Counted from the stretch's first letter, positions 40,789-50,950 are shown. The stretch is DNA of 64,000 bases from Bacteroidetes bacterium UBA1935 (GCA_002337045.1 DDFF01000006.1:186001-250000); one strand, 5' to 3'. Notes: generated by a model from the letters alone, not told the origin. A program made the numbers and translations.

Positions 40789-43700
40789 TTATTTAAGAAG
40801 TGTTACATTGCCCTTAAACTCTACTTCTTTAGTGCCACCATTACCACAAATACCTTTCACATAATAGTTGAATGTGCCCATGTCTTGCATCTGTCCGTTG
40901 AATTTACCATCCCAGCCTTCATTCAGCATATTTGTTTCGAAAACCTTCTGCCCGAAGCGGTTGAATATGGTAAATTTCTCCAAAGTAAAGTCTCCTTTGA
41001 AAAGGATTTTTGCCTTGTCATTCCTGCCGTCTCCGTTTGGCGTAAATGCATCCGGGATGAATACTTTACAGCAATTGTCGTATGCTACAACTGCAGATGC
41101 AGAGTCTGTACAGCTGTTAGAGTCTACAACCCTTACTTTATATGGTCCATTTGCAATGCCTGCCAATTCCGGTTTATTACCCGCATTTGCCATGCTCCAT
41201 AAATAGTTATATGGTTTGGTACCGCCTGTTACAGTTGCTTTTACAAGCCCGTCATTATCATAGCCTTCGCAGTCGTTAGGCATTACTGTAAGCTTTGTAA
41301 CCAGTTTATCAGGTTGTTCCATCCTTACAGCAGTGTCTTTGAAGCAGTTTTTATCATCAATAATGCGAATTTTGTAACTGCCTGCTATCAGGTCGTAAAA
41401 AGCACTTACCGTAACAGGTGTCCTGTTTTCCAGCTGATACATTAACGGAGGAATACCTCCACTCACTTTCATCAGAATTTTACCGTCACTCAACCCGTTA
41501 CATGTTACTTTATGAATGTCTAATGTATCAATATTGATAGCTGGATAACCACTTAGTGTGATGTTTGTATCTACCGTACAGTTATTGCCATCTTTTACCG
41601 TAAATGTATAGTTGCCTGCCTTTAGGCTGCCAATAGTACCGCTAGATGATTGTGAACCATTGCTTGCGCTGAACTTGTAAGGTGTAATACCTCCGCTTGC
41701 ACTCATAGATACACTGCCATCAGGGTAGCCTTCGCAGGTAGGTGGTGTAATGTTTGTAATGCTCAACAGCAGTTTAGTAGGTTCTTTAATTTCTATTGTA
41801 GAATCCAGATAACAGTTGTTTGCATCTTTTAAACGAATGATATGATATCCTGCGTTCAAACCTGTACGTGTAGGATTATTATCATAAGGGGTATTATCTG
41901 CCGCATAAACCAGTGGTGCTACACCGCCAATACCAGTCATAACAACACTACCGGATGAGTCTCCATGACAAAGCACATTATTGATTACTACATTTTGGAA
42001 CGCAAGCCTGTCGGGTTGTGTCACAGTTATTACAGTATCCTTTATACAGTTGTTAGCATCTTTTATATGGAAGGTATAAGTACCTGCTTTCAGCGTATTG
42101 AAGTTGCCGCTTGTTACATAAGCACCTGCATCTACTGCATAAGTATATGGAGTAGTACCACCTATACCAAACAGGCTGACGCCACCATTAGATAAACCAT
42201 AGCATCTTGGCTGTGTAACAGACAGAACAAATACCTGCAGGGCAGTAGGCTCTGTAATTGGCAGCGTAGTATCTTTTTTACAACCCAGATTGTCTTTGAT
42301 ACTGATAGTATAGCTACCAACAGTAAGTTTATTGAAAGTAGACGATGTACCGTAAGGATTGGTATTAATGGCATATGTAAACGGACTTTTACCACTTGTA
42401 GTATTTACTGTTATAACGCCGGTACTATCACCAAAGCATTTCACATTGCCGATTACGTAGTTAGCATTTACAACGGTAGAATCTATAATAGTAATAGTAG
42501 TATCTTTTATACAAAGCCTTGTATCTCTTATATGGAATGTATAAGTGCCTGCTGCAAGTGGTGTGAAAGTATTGGAAGACGAATAAGTACCTGCACCTAC
42601 TGCATACAAATAGCTTGGTACACCGCCTGTAGCAGTCACAATAACACGTCCATCATTAAGCGGGAAACAGGTTGATTGTTTTACCTGAAGTGTTGGTATT
42701 ATTCTTGTTGGTTGCCCCATTGTAACCACACTGTCTACCTGACAGTTGTTTGCATCTTTCAGATGCAGTGTATACGTACCTGCCGCCAGCCCGCTGAATG
42801 TTGGGGAGCCTACATATGTACTTGTATTGATGGCGTATGAATAGGCAGTAGTACCACCGGTACCTGTAATGGTAATAAATCCGTTGATATCACCATTACA
42901 AACAGGTTCTGTTATCTGTATATTACTGATTGCCAGCACAGCAGGTTGTGTAACAGTAATGATGGTATCTTTTAGACATCCGTTTGCATCTTTGATATGC
43001 AATGTATAATTGCCTGCTGCAAGGCCCGAGAAAGTATTAGTAGTGCTGAAAGAGCCGCTGCCGATTGCATAATCGTACGGAGAAACACCACCGGCAGCTG
43101 TAATAGTAACTGCACCATTACTCAAACCAAAACAAGTAACATTGGCAATGCTTGATGTACTGGTTATTCTGTTAGGTTGCGTAACAGTAATAGCGGTATC
43201 CAGATAACAGCTATCTGCATCTTTTACCCTGAAATTATAAACACCGGCAGGCAATGGGGTGAAGATGCCTGATGTAACAAAACTACCTGTACCTAAACGG
43301 AACACATATGGTGATGTACCGCTATTACCTATAAGTGCTATGGTACCGGTAGTATCGCCGTAGCATAATACATTGGTAACAGTAGCAGTGGCGTGTATTA
43401 TGATAGAATCTTTCAGTTGGTAGGTAGAATCTCTAAGACATCCGTTAGCATCTTTTACATGAATAATGTAAGTACCCGAAAACAGCCCGGAGAATGTATT
43501 GGTACTGCTGAAAGAGCCACTACCCAATGCATATTGGTATGCAGGTGTACCATTGGATGCTGTAACTGTAATAGCACCACTGCTGTAAAAATTACATTTA
43601 GGTTTAGCAGGCACAATGCTCAATGCTATTTGCAACGGATCTTGCAATTGTACGGTAGTATCTTTAATACAATCATACGCGTCTTTTATGTGCAGTGTAT

Positions 43701-45339
43701 AGCTGCCCGCGCTGAGTCCGGTAAATACATTGGTACTACTATATGTACCGCTGCCCAATGCATAGGTAAACGGAGAAACACCGCCGCTTGCATTAAGTGT
43801 GATGCTGCCATTGCTACCGCCATAGCACGTAGGCTTTACCATAGATACAACAGGGTATATGGTAGGTGGTGGACTAAGTGTTATAGTAGTGTCTTTGAAA
43901 CAGGAATTACTGTTTGTGACACGGATAGTATATGTACCAGGGTCCAGACTGTCTAGTTGTGTTCCTGTAACACCGGTGAAGGTGTGTACAGTTGTAGAAC
44001 CTTGACTAATAGTTATTGTCCATGGGGATGGTGTGCCGGATGGAGTAACATTGAACCGTGCTTTTTTAGCGCAGGTAGCGGGAGATAAGAGTGAAAATGA
44101 CACCCCCGGATCTGGTAGAACAATAATAGTATATGCTATGGTTTGTGTGCTGGAAAGCGGACAGCCATCATCTTTGTAGTTGATGAACATATTATAAGTA
44201 CCCGGTGTTGCAGCAGACAAATTCCATGCAAAAGAACCTGTAGGAGATGCACTACCGTTGTTAGTGATGTTGAATACAGCACCGGCAGGTACGCCACTTG
44301 CTACCATTGTAATGCCATCACCTTCTGCATCTGTAGGATTAATGTTAAAGGAGATATTGCCAGCAGATTTACATATTGTAATGATTTTACCACTACCAGT
44401 AATGTTACCGCCTGAGTTGTTGGAGATGTTACCTGTTGGCGGATTATTGTTACAATTGTTCAGTACCACAAAAGTCATTTCGCGCATACTGCTACCTACC
44501 AATGTACTACCTCTGTACTCATCTACCCTGAATACAACCAAAGAACGTTGTACCAGATTTGGAGTGAATGCCAGCTGGCCCGTAGTGCTGCTGAAACTGA
44601 AAGAACCTGTAGATACAGCCAATGGTGCCGTAGCAGAATAACCTGTGTTATATACAACAGTACCACTTGTGCCTGTAATACCCGGTACCAGATTGTAAGA
44701 AAGCAGATCGCCATTGGCATCTACAGCACCGGGGTTATTATTTGCAGGCACGTTGATACAGAAGAATGGTGTGGGGATAGTTGTAAATATAGGAGATGAG
44801 TTACTGCCTGCAGTATTATCCAGTGTGGCTTCCAATCCCATAATAGAGCCGCCGCCAGTACCACTGCTTATGTTGGTGATAGACGTACTGCGGCCTGCCG
44901 AAGTAGTACCCATAGCACCTGTAAAGACAAACTTCCATGCATTGGATGTACCCGAAACGGTGAAATCTTTTTGGTATACAAACTTCTTAACGCCAGGTAT
45001 AGTACCTGTGCTGCTTACACAATTGGTATTGCTAAGCTGTGCCGAACATACAGGTGTTACCTCTACACCTGCAGTAGGTGCCTGCAGCACCAGATTTTGG
45101 GTAGAGATGAGTGATGAACCGTTGTATAGCTGCACAGTAGGTGTACTACTGCTGAGGTTGCTGAATGCGCTACCACTACAATCGCCATATACTACCAGTG
45201 TAACGGTATAGGTAGTACCGCTCACATAGGTATAGTAAAAGTCGGCACCATATATGTGCGTTGCCTTTGCATTAATACTGAATATTAATGCAAACAACAG
45301 AAACATTAGTTTGCGGCAGCTAGATAGAATTGATGTCAT
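40789..45339 (-). CDS. SprB-repeat surface protein with gliding-type C-terminal domain
   Basis: This 1516-residue cell-surface protein has an N-terminal signal peptide (RKLMFLLFALIFSINAKA). A beta-sandwich region (about 400 residues) is followed by one degenerate and 12 clear SprB-type repeats of about 75 residues. Each repeat opens with a Cys such as CYGGSNGSITLNASGGVSP and closes with AGSYTLHIKDA-x-x-C-x-KD. The last 90 residues are a T9SS type B (gliding motility-associated) C-terminal domain: VFIPDAFTPNGDGRNDKAK. It is exported by the type IX system and may act as an adhesin or in motility. The DNA shows the same near-periodic pattern of roughly 225 bp. No PorP/SprF-type partner gene is beside it. 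Confidence 0.92.
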   Translation of the reverse strand: MTSILSSCRKLMFLLFALIFSINAKATHIYGADFYYTYVSGTTYTVTLVVYGDCSGSAFSNLSSSTPTVQLYNGSSLISTQNLVLQAPTAGVEVTPVCSAQLSNTNCVSSTGTIPGVKKFVYQKDFTVSGTSNAWKFVFTGAMGTTSAGRSTSITNISSGTGGGSIMGLEATLDNTAGSNSSPIFTTIPTPFFCINVPANNNPGAVDANGDLLSYNLVPGITGTSGTVVYNTGYSATAPLAVSTGSFSFSSTTGQLAFTPNLVQRSLVVFRVDEYRGSTLVGSSMREMTFVVLNNCNNNPPTGNISNNSGGNITGSGKIITICKSAGNISFNINPTDAEGDGITMVASGVPAGAVFNITNNGSASPTGSFAWNLSAATPGTYNMFINYKDDGCPLSSTQTIAYTIIVLPDPGVSFSLLSPATCAKKARFNVTPSGTPSPWTITISQGSTTVHTFTGVTGTQLDSLDPGTYTIRVTNSNSCFKDTTITLSPPPTIYPVVSMVKPTCYGGSNGSITLNASGGVSPFTYALGSGTYSSTNVFTGLSAGSYTLHIKDAYDCIKDTTVQLQDPLQIALSIVPAKPKCNFYSSGAITVTASNGTPAYQYALGSGSFSSTNTFSGLFSGTYIIHVKDANGCLRDSTYQLKDSIIIHATATVTNVLCYGDTTGTIALIGNSGTSPYVFRLGTGSFVTSGIFTPLPAGVYNFRVKDADSCYLDTAITVTQPNRITSTSSIANVTCFGLSNGAVTITAAGGVSPYDYAIGSGSFSTTNTFSGLAAGNYTLHIKDANGCLKDTIITVTQPAVLAISNIQITEPVCNGDINGFITITGTGGTTAYSYAINTSTYVGSPTFSGLAAGTYTLHLKDANNCQVDSVVTMGQPTRIIPTLQVKQSTCFPLNDGRVIVTATGGVPSYLYAVGAGTYSSSNTFTPLAAGTYTFHIRDTRLCIKDTTITIIDSTVVNANYVIGNVKCFGDSTGVITVNTTSGKSPFTYAINTNPYGTSSTFNKLTVGSYTISIKDNLGCKKDTTLPITEPTALQVFVLSVTQPRCYGLSNGGVSLFGIGGTTPYTYAVDAGAYVTSGNFNTLKAGTYTFHIKDANNCIKDTVITVTQPDRLAFQNVVINNVLCHGDSSGSVVMTGIGGVAPLVYAADNTPYDNNPTRTGLNAGYHIIRLKDANNCYLDSTIEIKEPTKLLLSITNITPPTCEGYPDGSVSMSASGGITPYKFSASNGSQSSSGTIGSLKAGNYTFTVKDGNNCTVDTNITLSGYPAINIDTLDIHKVTCNGLSDGKILMKVSGGIPPLMYQLENRTPVTVSAFYDLIAGSYKIRIIDDKNCFKDTAVRMEQPDKLVTKLTVMPNDCEGYDNDGLVKATVTGGTKPYNYLWSMANAGNKPELAGIANGPYKVRVVDSNSCTDSASAVVAYDNCCKVFIPDAFTPNGDGRNDKAKILFKGDFTLEKFTIFNRFGQKVFETNMLNEGWDGKFNGQMQDMGTFNYYVKGICGNGGTKEVEFKGNVTLLK

Positions 45340-45617
45340 AAATATTCAAAAGCATGTTTTGTTATACCGATATCGAACCGGTAATATTTTTTATGCAAGG
45401 GGGTAAGCAACTCTTAGATAACAGGTAATAAAAATAGACACAATCTGTTATACAAAGTGTTGGGCTATATATGCTTACAAATTATGGCATTTTTATGACA
45501 TGCTATTATTTGTAATGTAATTTTTTAAATCTCCATGTAAAAATATTGCAGGTTAAAAAGCGACTGCCGAAATCTGCAGACAGAAGTGGAATATTAACGG
45601 ATGAACTGACTATGATG
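45340..45617. other. Intergenic region upstream of the SprB-repeat gene
   Basis: This 278-bp AT-rich stretch has no coding frame with plausible character. It must hold the minus-strand promoter of the SprB-repeat gene, but no clean -33/-7 pair was found. Nothing else is recognised. Confidence 0.5.
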
Positions 45618-47105
45618 TTAGTATAAGCGTTTTTTCTCTTTCAAGTTTTTTATCATTTGGTTAAACTCTTCAGACACTTTGAGGGAATAGATAGCAACAC
45701 CAAACAATATCAGTACTGCGCTGCTCCTTACAAAAGTATCTGCAAAAGGGTTGTTGATATGTGGTATCAGATATCCTACTATTGCTGCAGGTATGGAGGC
45801 TGCTATTATCAACAAGCTTTTAGCGCTGAATGGTTGATGCTTCATTTTTATCCATATAAATAAAAACTTAGCTATGTTGAAACAGGCAAAACCTATCGTA
45901 TTTGCCCAAGCAGCACCGTAAACCCCGTATTTTGGAATCAACACGTAGTTGAAGGCTATCGTTAAGCCCAACAACAGAAGCGTTACAAAAAAATTGAACT
46001 TATAATATTTTGATACAGAGAGCAATTCGGTATTTAAACCCGTGGCACTGTCTATAAACCTCCCCAATAATACAATTGGTACAATCAGATACATAGGTGC
46101 ATAAGACGCATCAAAAAGTTTGACAGCATTGTGCATGTTGCAAAGTATCAATATGGCCATACCACAGATGGTAATTAGCACTGTAGATGCCGATTTTTTG
46201 AATAATGCATCCAGTCTTTCAACATCACCGGCCTCGTTTGCATGGGTAAATGCCGGTACTATGCTTACTGCTACTGCCCTGATGGGTATCTGGAAGATGG
46301 ATATAATATACATGGCAACAGAATACACTGCCACAGAAACAAAACCCGTCTTATCCATAATGCCCAACATCAGCTGGTCTATATAGAACATAGACATGAT
46401 AGTTACATTCATCAACAGATGGAATATGGCGAAATTGGCAATCTCCTTCAGCTCTGCTTTGCTGAATATCTGCCATGCGGTAGATAAACCAAAATCTTCC
46501 AGTTTGCTGCCAATATACAGGTATGCTGCAATAGGCACCAGATGAATGAGCACGCTTAGTATTATGAACCAATCAAAGTCAATAATATTCAATGCATAGA
46601 GTACTACCAGTAGTATATTGCCCAAACGCAGGATGATTTCCTTTACAAAATTGGAAAGCGCCACCTTCATATGCGCCAGCAGGTAATACTCCAGCAATGT
46701 CATAACGGTCCATAACAAAGTATATACAGGTAGCCAGTAGAAGAATTTTTCAAGATAGGGTTGGTCTTGTACCGTATATAAAGAGATGTATCCGCTTTTG
46801 CAGGCTATATATAAGAGTGATGCCAATACAGTGACTATGACGGGCACTATCATGCTCATAGTAAAAAGCACTTTTCGGCGGTTGTCATTAGCCTCGTACC
46901 TGTTCAGAAATATGTGCAGCGTACTGTGCATACCAACCATTGTAAGCTGAGATGCCAATAGTGCATGGGTAAGAATGGTTTTGGAAAATCCGTAGCCCTG
47001 CCCCGGTATGTATTTGGTAGACAGGTAAATGGTGAGTGCGCCCAAAACGGCACCCGCAAATGTTATGGTCGTGGTTTTTACCGACTGACGTAGTACAATT
47101 CCCAT
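45618..47105 (-). CDS. Wzx-like oligosaccharide flippase
   Basis: This 495-residue polytopic MOP-superfamily protein has about 13 hydrophobic helices and opens with RQSVKTTTITFAGAVLGALTIYLSTKYI, the usual first helix of Wzx/RfbX flippases. It moves lipid-linked oligosaccharide units across the inner membrane. It follows the GT2 genes with no intergenic bases (its ATG begins the base after the GT2 stop) and ends the glycan operon, so it likely exports the product of these transferases. Sequence GLNTELLSVSKYYKFNF in the second half matches other members. Confidence 0.85.
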   Translation of the reverse strand: MGIVLRQSVKTTTITFAGAVLGALTIYLSTKYIPGQGYGFSKTILTHALLASQLTMVGMHSTLHIFLNRYEANDNRRKVLFTMSMIVPVIVTVLASLLYIACKSGYISLYTVQDQPYLEKFFYWLPVYTLLWTVMTLLEYYLLAHMKVALSNFVKEIILRLGNILLVVLYALNIIDFDWFIILSVLIHLVPIAAYLYIGSKLEDFGLSTAWQIFSKAELKEIANFAIFHLLMNVTIMSMFYIDQLMLGIMDKTGFVSVAVYSVAMYIISIFQIPIRAVAVSIVPAFTHANEAGDVERLDALFKKSASTVLITICGMAILILCNMHNAVKLFDASYAPMYLIVPIVLLGRFIDSATGLNTELLSVSKYYKFNFFVTLLLLGLTIAFNYVLIPKYGVYGAAWANTIGFACFNIAKFLFIWIKMKHQPFSAKSLLIIAASIPAAIVGYLIPHINNPFADTFVRSSAVLILFGVAIYSLKVSEEFNQMIKNLKEKKRLY

Positions 47106-47990
47106 TTATCTGATGCGGTATTTAAACAGTTTCATTGCCACTGCTTTTATATAATAACGCAGCTTTTCTTTGGTAGTGTATATAAACCGCAATACATAAA
47201 AGTAAAGAGAATTTCCGCGCTGCAGGCGGATGACCTCCAAATCGTGCTTCAATGTGGTGTGCAGTAGTTTTAATTGCTTCGCAGGCTCTGTACTTGCATT
47301 GGCTATGTGTATAACGGTGGTATCTGCCAGAAAATAGTTGGTATATCCTGCCTCTATAGCCTGTTGGCACCACAGCATATCCTCACCATACATAAAGAAG
47401 CGTTCATCCAGCTTATTGCCGGGCAAGTGTTGCAGCAACGATTTGTGAAACATCATGTACGCACCCGATACCCAATCGCAGATAGTGCTGAAATCTCCCT
47501 GAAAATATTGGTTCAGCATCAGTTGTGCCCGCTTTTTATAAGGTATCAGCTTCAGCAGTGGGCGGGCCAGGTCCAGCAACTCGTTTCTTATACTGCGAAA
47601 GGCACGGGCATTGTGCTGATATTTGCCATCGGCATATACCAGCCTGCATGTGAGGAAGCCTGTGGCAGCACGTTGTTCAAATGCTTTTTCACAAATGCTG
47701 ATGCTGTCTTCGGTAAGTATGGTGTCGGAATTAAGCAATAGTATCACATCGCCATTCGCATGGCTGATGCCTAGATTATTGCCTTTTGCAAATCCGTTGT
47801 TTTCGGGGTTTTTGATAAGCTTCACAGATGGAAAACGCTCAACAAACATGTCGGGATTGTCTTTTGGCGAGGCATTATCTACAAGCACTATTTCATAATC
47901 TACACCTTTGGTATGTTTCAAAACGCTCTCTATACAATCGCAGGTAACATCGAATGTATTATAGTTTACTATGACTACAGAGACCGTCAT
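47106..47990 (-). CDS. Glycosyltransferase family 2 (rhamnosyltransferase-like)
   Basis: This 294-residue inverting GT-A enzyme begins with VSVVIVNYNTFDVTCDCIESV. It has YEIVLVDNASPKDNP, the segment NNGFAKGNNLGISHANGD and the DxD-like LNSDT at about residue 88, followed by the acceptor-binding FMYGEDMLWCQQAIEAGY. The pattern is that of the WbbL-type subgroup, so rhamnosyl or similar transfer is possible. It is the second gene of a three-gene operon, 3 nt from the first and directly abutting the flippase gene. Confidence 0.9.
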   Translation of the reverse strand: MTVSVVIVNYNTFDVTCDCIESVLKHTKGVDYEIVLVDNASPKDNPDMFVERFPSVKLIKNPENNGFAKGNNLGISHANGDVILLLNSDTILTEDSISICEKAFEQRAATGFLTCRLVYADGKYQHNARAFRSIRNELLDLARPLLKLIPYKKRAQLMLNQYFQGDFSTICDWVSGAYMMFHKSLLQHLPGNKLDERFFMYGEDMLWCQQAIEAGYTNYFLADTTVIHIANASTEPAKQLKLLHTTLKHDLEVIRLQRGNSLYFYVLRFIYTTKEKLRYYIKAVAMKLFKYRIR

Positions 47991-47993
47991 TGT

Positions 47994-48941
47994 TTAGTTC
48001 TGTGAAGATAGTTTACGCTTATTCAGCATGTATGATATAGCCATCAGTGGTTTTGAGATATAACCGATGCGCAGCATATCGTAGCTGAAAGGCTTTTGAT
48101 GTTTTACAATACTATACAGAAAATCAGGAACAGGGTTGCCCGCACTGTGTTCTTCCAATACGGTGGGGTTTTTAATCTTCAGGTTTCTTATCATTCGCCA
48201 GAAGGAGTCATATACCATGATATCGTTAATAAAACCCAAGCCATGCTTTTTCAATATATACAAGGCCTCCGGTATTACTACTGCAGGATTGTTGAAGCAG
48301 GAATTGGTCATCTGCGTATCGTTATAGCTTGTATTCAGCAGTGGCTTGTTTATATACAGCGCAGGTTCTTTATCCATCATAGTCAGGTAGTACTCAAGGT
48401 CTACAAACCATTTCAGGTTTACATCATAATACTGCTTCACACTGCTGTGAAACATAACAATGCTGGGAGGCCCCAATATATTATGCTCAAACAACAGATG
48501 CGGGTTTTTGCTCACGCGTTTAAAATCTTCCTGCGATATGGTTTTGGATACATACTCACCGGTGTTTTCATAAAAGTCGTTTCTGCCGCTGAAAATGAAA
48601 CGGACACCTTTGTCTGTAGCGTTTACAAATTCCTGGAGCGCGGTTTCCGTCGCCAGCCAGTCATCGTCGTGTATCAGCTTTATCCATTCACCGTCTGCAA
48701 TAGAAAAGCTTTTGTTCCAGTTGCCGGCCATATTCAGCACCGGGTTGTTTTTATAATAGCTGATAGGCATTTTGGCTGCATATGGTTGCAGAAAACGTTC
48801 TATAACATCCGTATCGCTATTATCAGTAACTATTATATTATAATTCTTATATGTTTGGGCGGCTATGCTATCCAGCAACCTTGGCAGGTAGGTAGTACGG
48901 TTGTAGGTAGTTATGCATATCGATATTTTTGGCCCTTGCAT
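47994..48941 (-). CDS. Glycosyltransferase family 2
   Basis: This 315-residue GT-A enzyme starts with ISICITTYNRTTYLPRLLDSI and has VTDNSDT and the divalent-metal/donor motif HDDDW (WIKLIHDDDWLA at about residue 92). A conserved NKPLLNTSYN segment lies later. It is the first gene of the operon that continues with a second GT2 and a flippase, so it is presumed to extend a surface glycan. Donor sugar and acceptor are not known. Confidence 0.9.
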   Translation of the reverse strand: MQGPKISICITTYNRTTYLPRLLDSIAAQTYKNYNIIVTDNSDTDVIERFLQPYAAKMPISYYKNNPVLNMAGNWNKSFSIADGEWIKLIHDDDWLATETALQEFVNATDKGVRFIFSGRNDFYENTGEYVSKTISQEDFKRVSKNPHLLFEHNILGPPSIVMFHSSVKQYYDVNLKWFVDLEYYLTMMDKEPALYINKPLLNTSYNDTQMTNSCFNNPAVVIPEALYILKKHGLGFINDIMVYDSFWRMIRNLKIKNPTVLEEHSAGNPVPDFLYSIVKHQKPFSYDMLRIGYISKPLMAISYMLNKRKLSSQN

Positions 48942-49024
48942 TACTGTGCAGAAAATTTTCGTAAAGATATATTAATAACTATTACTGCCATTTCTATAAT
49001 ATTGCCGATATATAATATTACCTG

Positions 49025-50299
49025 ATGTCTGTAGATACTTCCAACACAAAGCAATCGAAGTACATGAACCTGCTGGTAAACGCCTGGATACTTATCCCTG
49101 TGTTTGTTTACTTCAACCTGATAAACACGTATGCGCAAAACATACCTATGAAGGATGACTATGATGCCATATTGGGTTTCCTCAATCACTTCCGTGATGC
49201 AGACTTTTCAGGTAAAATACATTTACTGTTTTCGCAGCACAACGAGCACCGAATATTTGCATCGAGGCTGGTATATATAATATACTATATGCTCACAGGT
49301 ACTGCCAATTTCAAGTCTTTTGCCATCATTGCCAACCTGCAGCTGGCTGCAGCATTTCTTGTATTTACATACATCATTAAGCAATTGGGTATAAAATACT
49401 GGAATGTGGTAGCCTTGATAGCAGGATTCTGCATTATGGACCATAGCAGCTATGAAAATGGCATTATGGCCATGGCGGGTATGCAAAACTTTGGCGTGAT
49501 AGCACTATTTATGCTCACACTATACTTCTACTCAAAAGACAGCAAGCGCGATCTTGTATTTGCGGGTATATTTCAATTTCTGACAATATATTCCAGCGGT
49601 AACGGCATCATTGCAGCATTTTTTATTGTAGTGTATTGCTTGCTATGTGGTAACAAAATGCAGAAGATAACAAGCGCAGCGGTGCTATTAGTTTTTGCAC
49701 CGCTCTACTTTGTTGGCTATACGCAACCTGCACGTCCCGCCGACCATGCTTTCGATTTGGGTGTAGTTATCAATTATTTTCTCAGCATGGTAGGTTCTCA
49801 CTTTGCCTTTGGCGAAACAACAAATACTGAAAATGCTAATGTTGTTGGTGCATTTTTCCTGATACTTACATTCGCGCTATTGCCATATAGCAAAACTATG
49901 TTCAGGGATAAAAAGCTGATGCTGTTATTGACGGTGTTGGCATTTATGCTGGCATCCATGGCTACAACAGCACTATTCCGTGCCAATCTGGGTACAGAAC
50001 GCTACTATTCAAGCCGCTACCTCATATATTCTCATTTCTTTATAGCTATTGCATTGGTTGTAGTAACGCTCAGGTTCAAAGAAAAGCAAACCATCTTTTG
50101 GCCGGCATTAGGCATATTTGCAATCATAGTACTGAGTGCATATAAGAATAACTATGCTTACGGCGAGGCTAACTACGAAAAAGAGAGCAACCGCATGCTT
50201 TACATGCCTTACTATTACCCAGGACCGCCTGAAAATGCACAGAAAATAGCCGATGAATCTTGTAAAAATGGTATCTATTGTTTACAAGATGAAAAATAG
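49025..50299 (+). CDS. Polytopic membrane protein, GT-C-like
   Basis: This 424-residue protein has about 10-11 hydrophobic helices. Between helix 1 and 2 is an extracytoplasmic loop with KDDYDAIL and a QHNEHRIFASR motif. This acidic-pair and His/Arg loop layout resembles GT-C glycosyltransferases that use lipid-phosphate sugars, but no family can be named. It diverges from the glycan operon across 83 bp, which fits a role in modifying the same polymer. The start is ATG 49025. Confidence 0.6.
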   Translation: MSVDTSNTKQSKYMNLLVNAWILIPVFVYFNLINTYAQNIPMKDDYDAILGFLNHFRDADFSGKIHLLFSQHNEHRIFASRLVYIIYYMLTGTANFKSFAIIANLQLAAAFLVFTYIIKQLGIKYWNVVALIAGFCIMDHSSYENGIMAMAGMQNFGVIALFMLTLYFYSKDSKRDLVFAGIFQFLTIYSSGNGIIAAFFIVVYCLLCGNKMQKITSAAVLLVFAPLYFVGYTQPARPADHAFDLGVVINYFLSMVGSHFAFGETTNTENANVVGAFFLILTFALLPYSKTMFRDKKLMLLLTVLAFMLASMATTALFRANLGTERYYSSRYLIYSHFFIAIALVVVTLRFKEKQTIFWPALGIFAIIVLSAYKNNYAYGEANYEKESNRMLYMPYYYPGPPENAQKIADESCKNGIYCLQDEK

Positions 50300-50448
50300 T
50301 AGTTTATATATTAACTAATTATTGCTTTTAAGGGGTGTCGATCGGCATCCCTTTCATATTCATAAAATATGAACAGCGTAGTTTTTCTGATATGAAACAG
50401 CATCGTTTCGATTGCTTAAATAATAATAATAATAGCATGGTTTTTCCC

Positions 50449-50478
50449 TTGCAAATTCGCACCATAACTATAACTTTG
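50449..50478 (+). promoter_or_regulatory. Promoter of the nuo operon
   Basis: TTG at 50449-50451, a 19-nt spacer and TAACTTTG at 50471-50478 form a consensus Bacteroidota promoter 38 bp before the nuoA ATG at 50516. It probably drives all of nuoA-nuoN. Confidence 0.75.
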
Positions 50479-50515
50479 CTACCTCTGTTCAGAACGCTCG
50501 AAGTTTAGTTGTAAT

Positions 50516-50908
50516 ATGAATTTTCTACTATTGGCAGCAAACCAGCAAACGCCCTTCAGTTACCTTCCGGTAGCTATCCAGTTATTGGTGGGTATAGGCT
50601 TTGTGGTATTAACGATAGGTGCTTCGCAAATGCTAGGCCCTAAACGCAGAACCAAAGACAAGCTCATCAACTTCGAGAGCGGTATCCCCTCTGTAGGTAA
50701 CGCGCGCCAGCCAATGGCCATCAAATACTTCCTCGTAGCCATACTTTTCGTGTTGTTCGATGTGGAAGTAATATTCTTTTATCCCTACGCTGTAAACTTC
50801 AGAGATCTGGGCCAGGAAGGCTTTCTGGCTGTTATAATGTTTGTGGCTTTCTTCCTTTGCGGGTTTATATATATAGTGAAGAAAGGTGCGCTTGACTGGG
50901 AAGATTAA
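50516..50908 (+). CDS. nuoA: NADH-quinone oxidoreductase subunit A
   Basis: This 130-residue membrane subunit of complex I has three helices and lies near the quinone-binding junction. The conserved loop KLINFESGIPSVGNARQP is followed by helix 2 with the acidic FDVEVIFFYPYA. It is the first gene of the nuo operon and starts 68 nt before nuoB. Confidence 0.93.
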   Translation: MNFLLLAANQQTPFSYLPVAIQLLVGIGFVVLTIGASQMLGPKRRTKDKLINFESGIPSVGNARQPMAIKYFLVAILFVLFDVEVIFFYPYAVNFRDLGQEGFLAVIMFVAFFLCGFIYIVKKGALDWED

Positions 50909-50930
50909 AACATGCTTTAACTATTATGGG

Positions 50931-50950
50931 TTTGTAATTGTTATTACAAA
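50931..50950 (+). promoter_or_regulatory. Inverted repeat between nuoA and nuoB
   Basis: TTTGTAAT and ATTACAAA form a perfect 8-bp AT-rich inverted repeat with a TGTT loop in the 68-nt gap between nuoA and nuoB. The stem is weak and it may be an mRNA processing or operator site. No T run follows. Confidence 0.4.

Noticed and set aside
41000..44100. Regular repeats that could look like a CRISPR array
   Set aside because: The period is about 225 bp and the repeats code for SprB domains in one frame. There are no short direct repeats with unique spacers and no cas genes.
45340..45617. A tRNA or small RNA gene in the gap
   Set aside because: No cloverleaf, T-loop GGTTCRA or strong hairpin was found by reading both strands.
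48096..49025. 309-aa plus-strand frame opposite a GT2 gene
   Set aside because: The GT2 motifs on the minus strand are unambiguous; the other frame has no motif.
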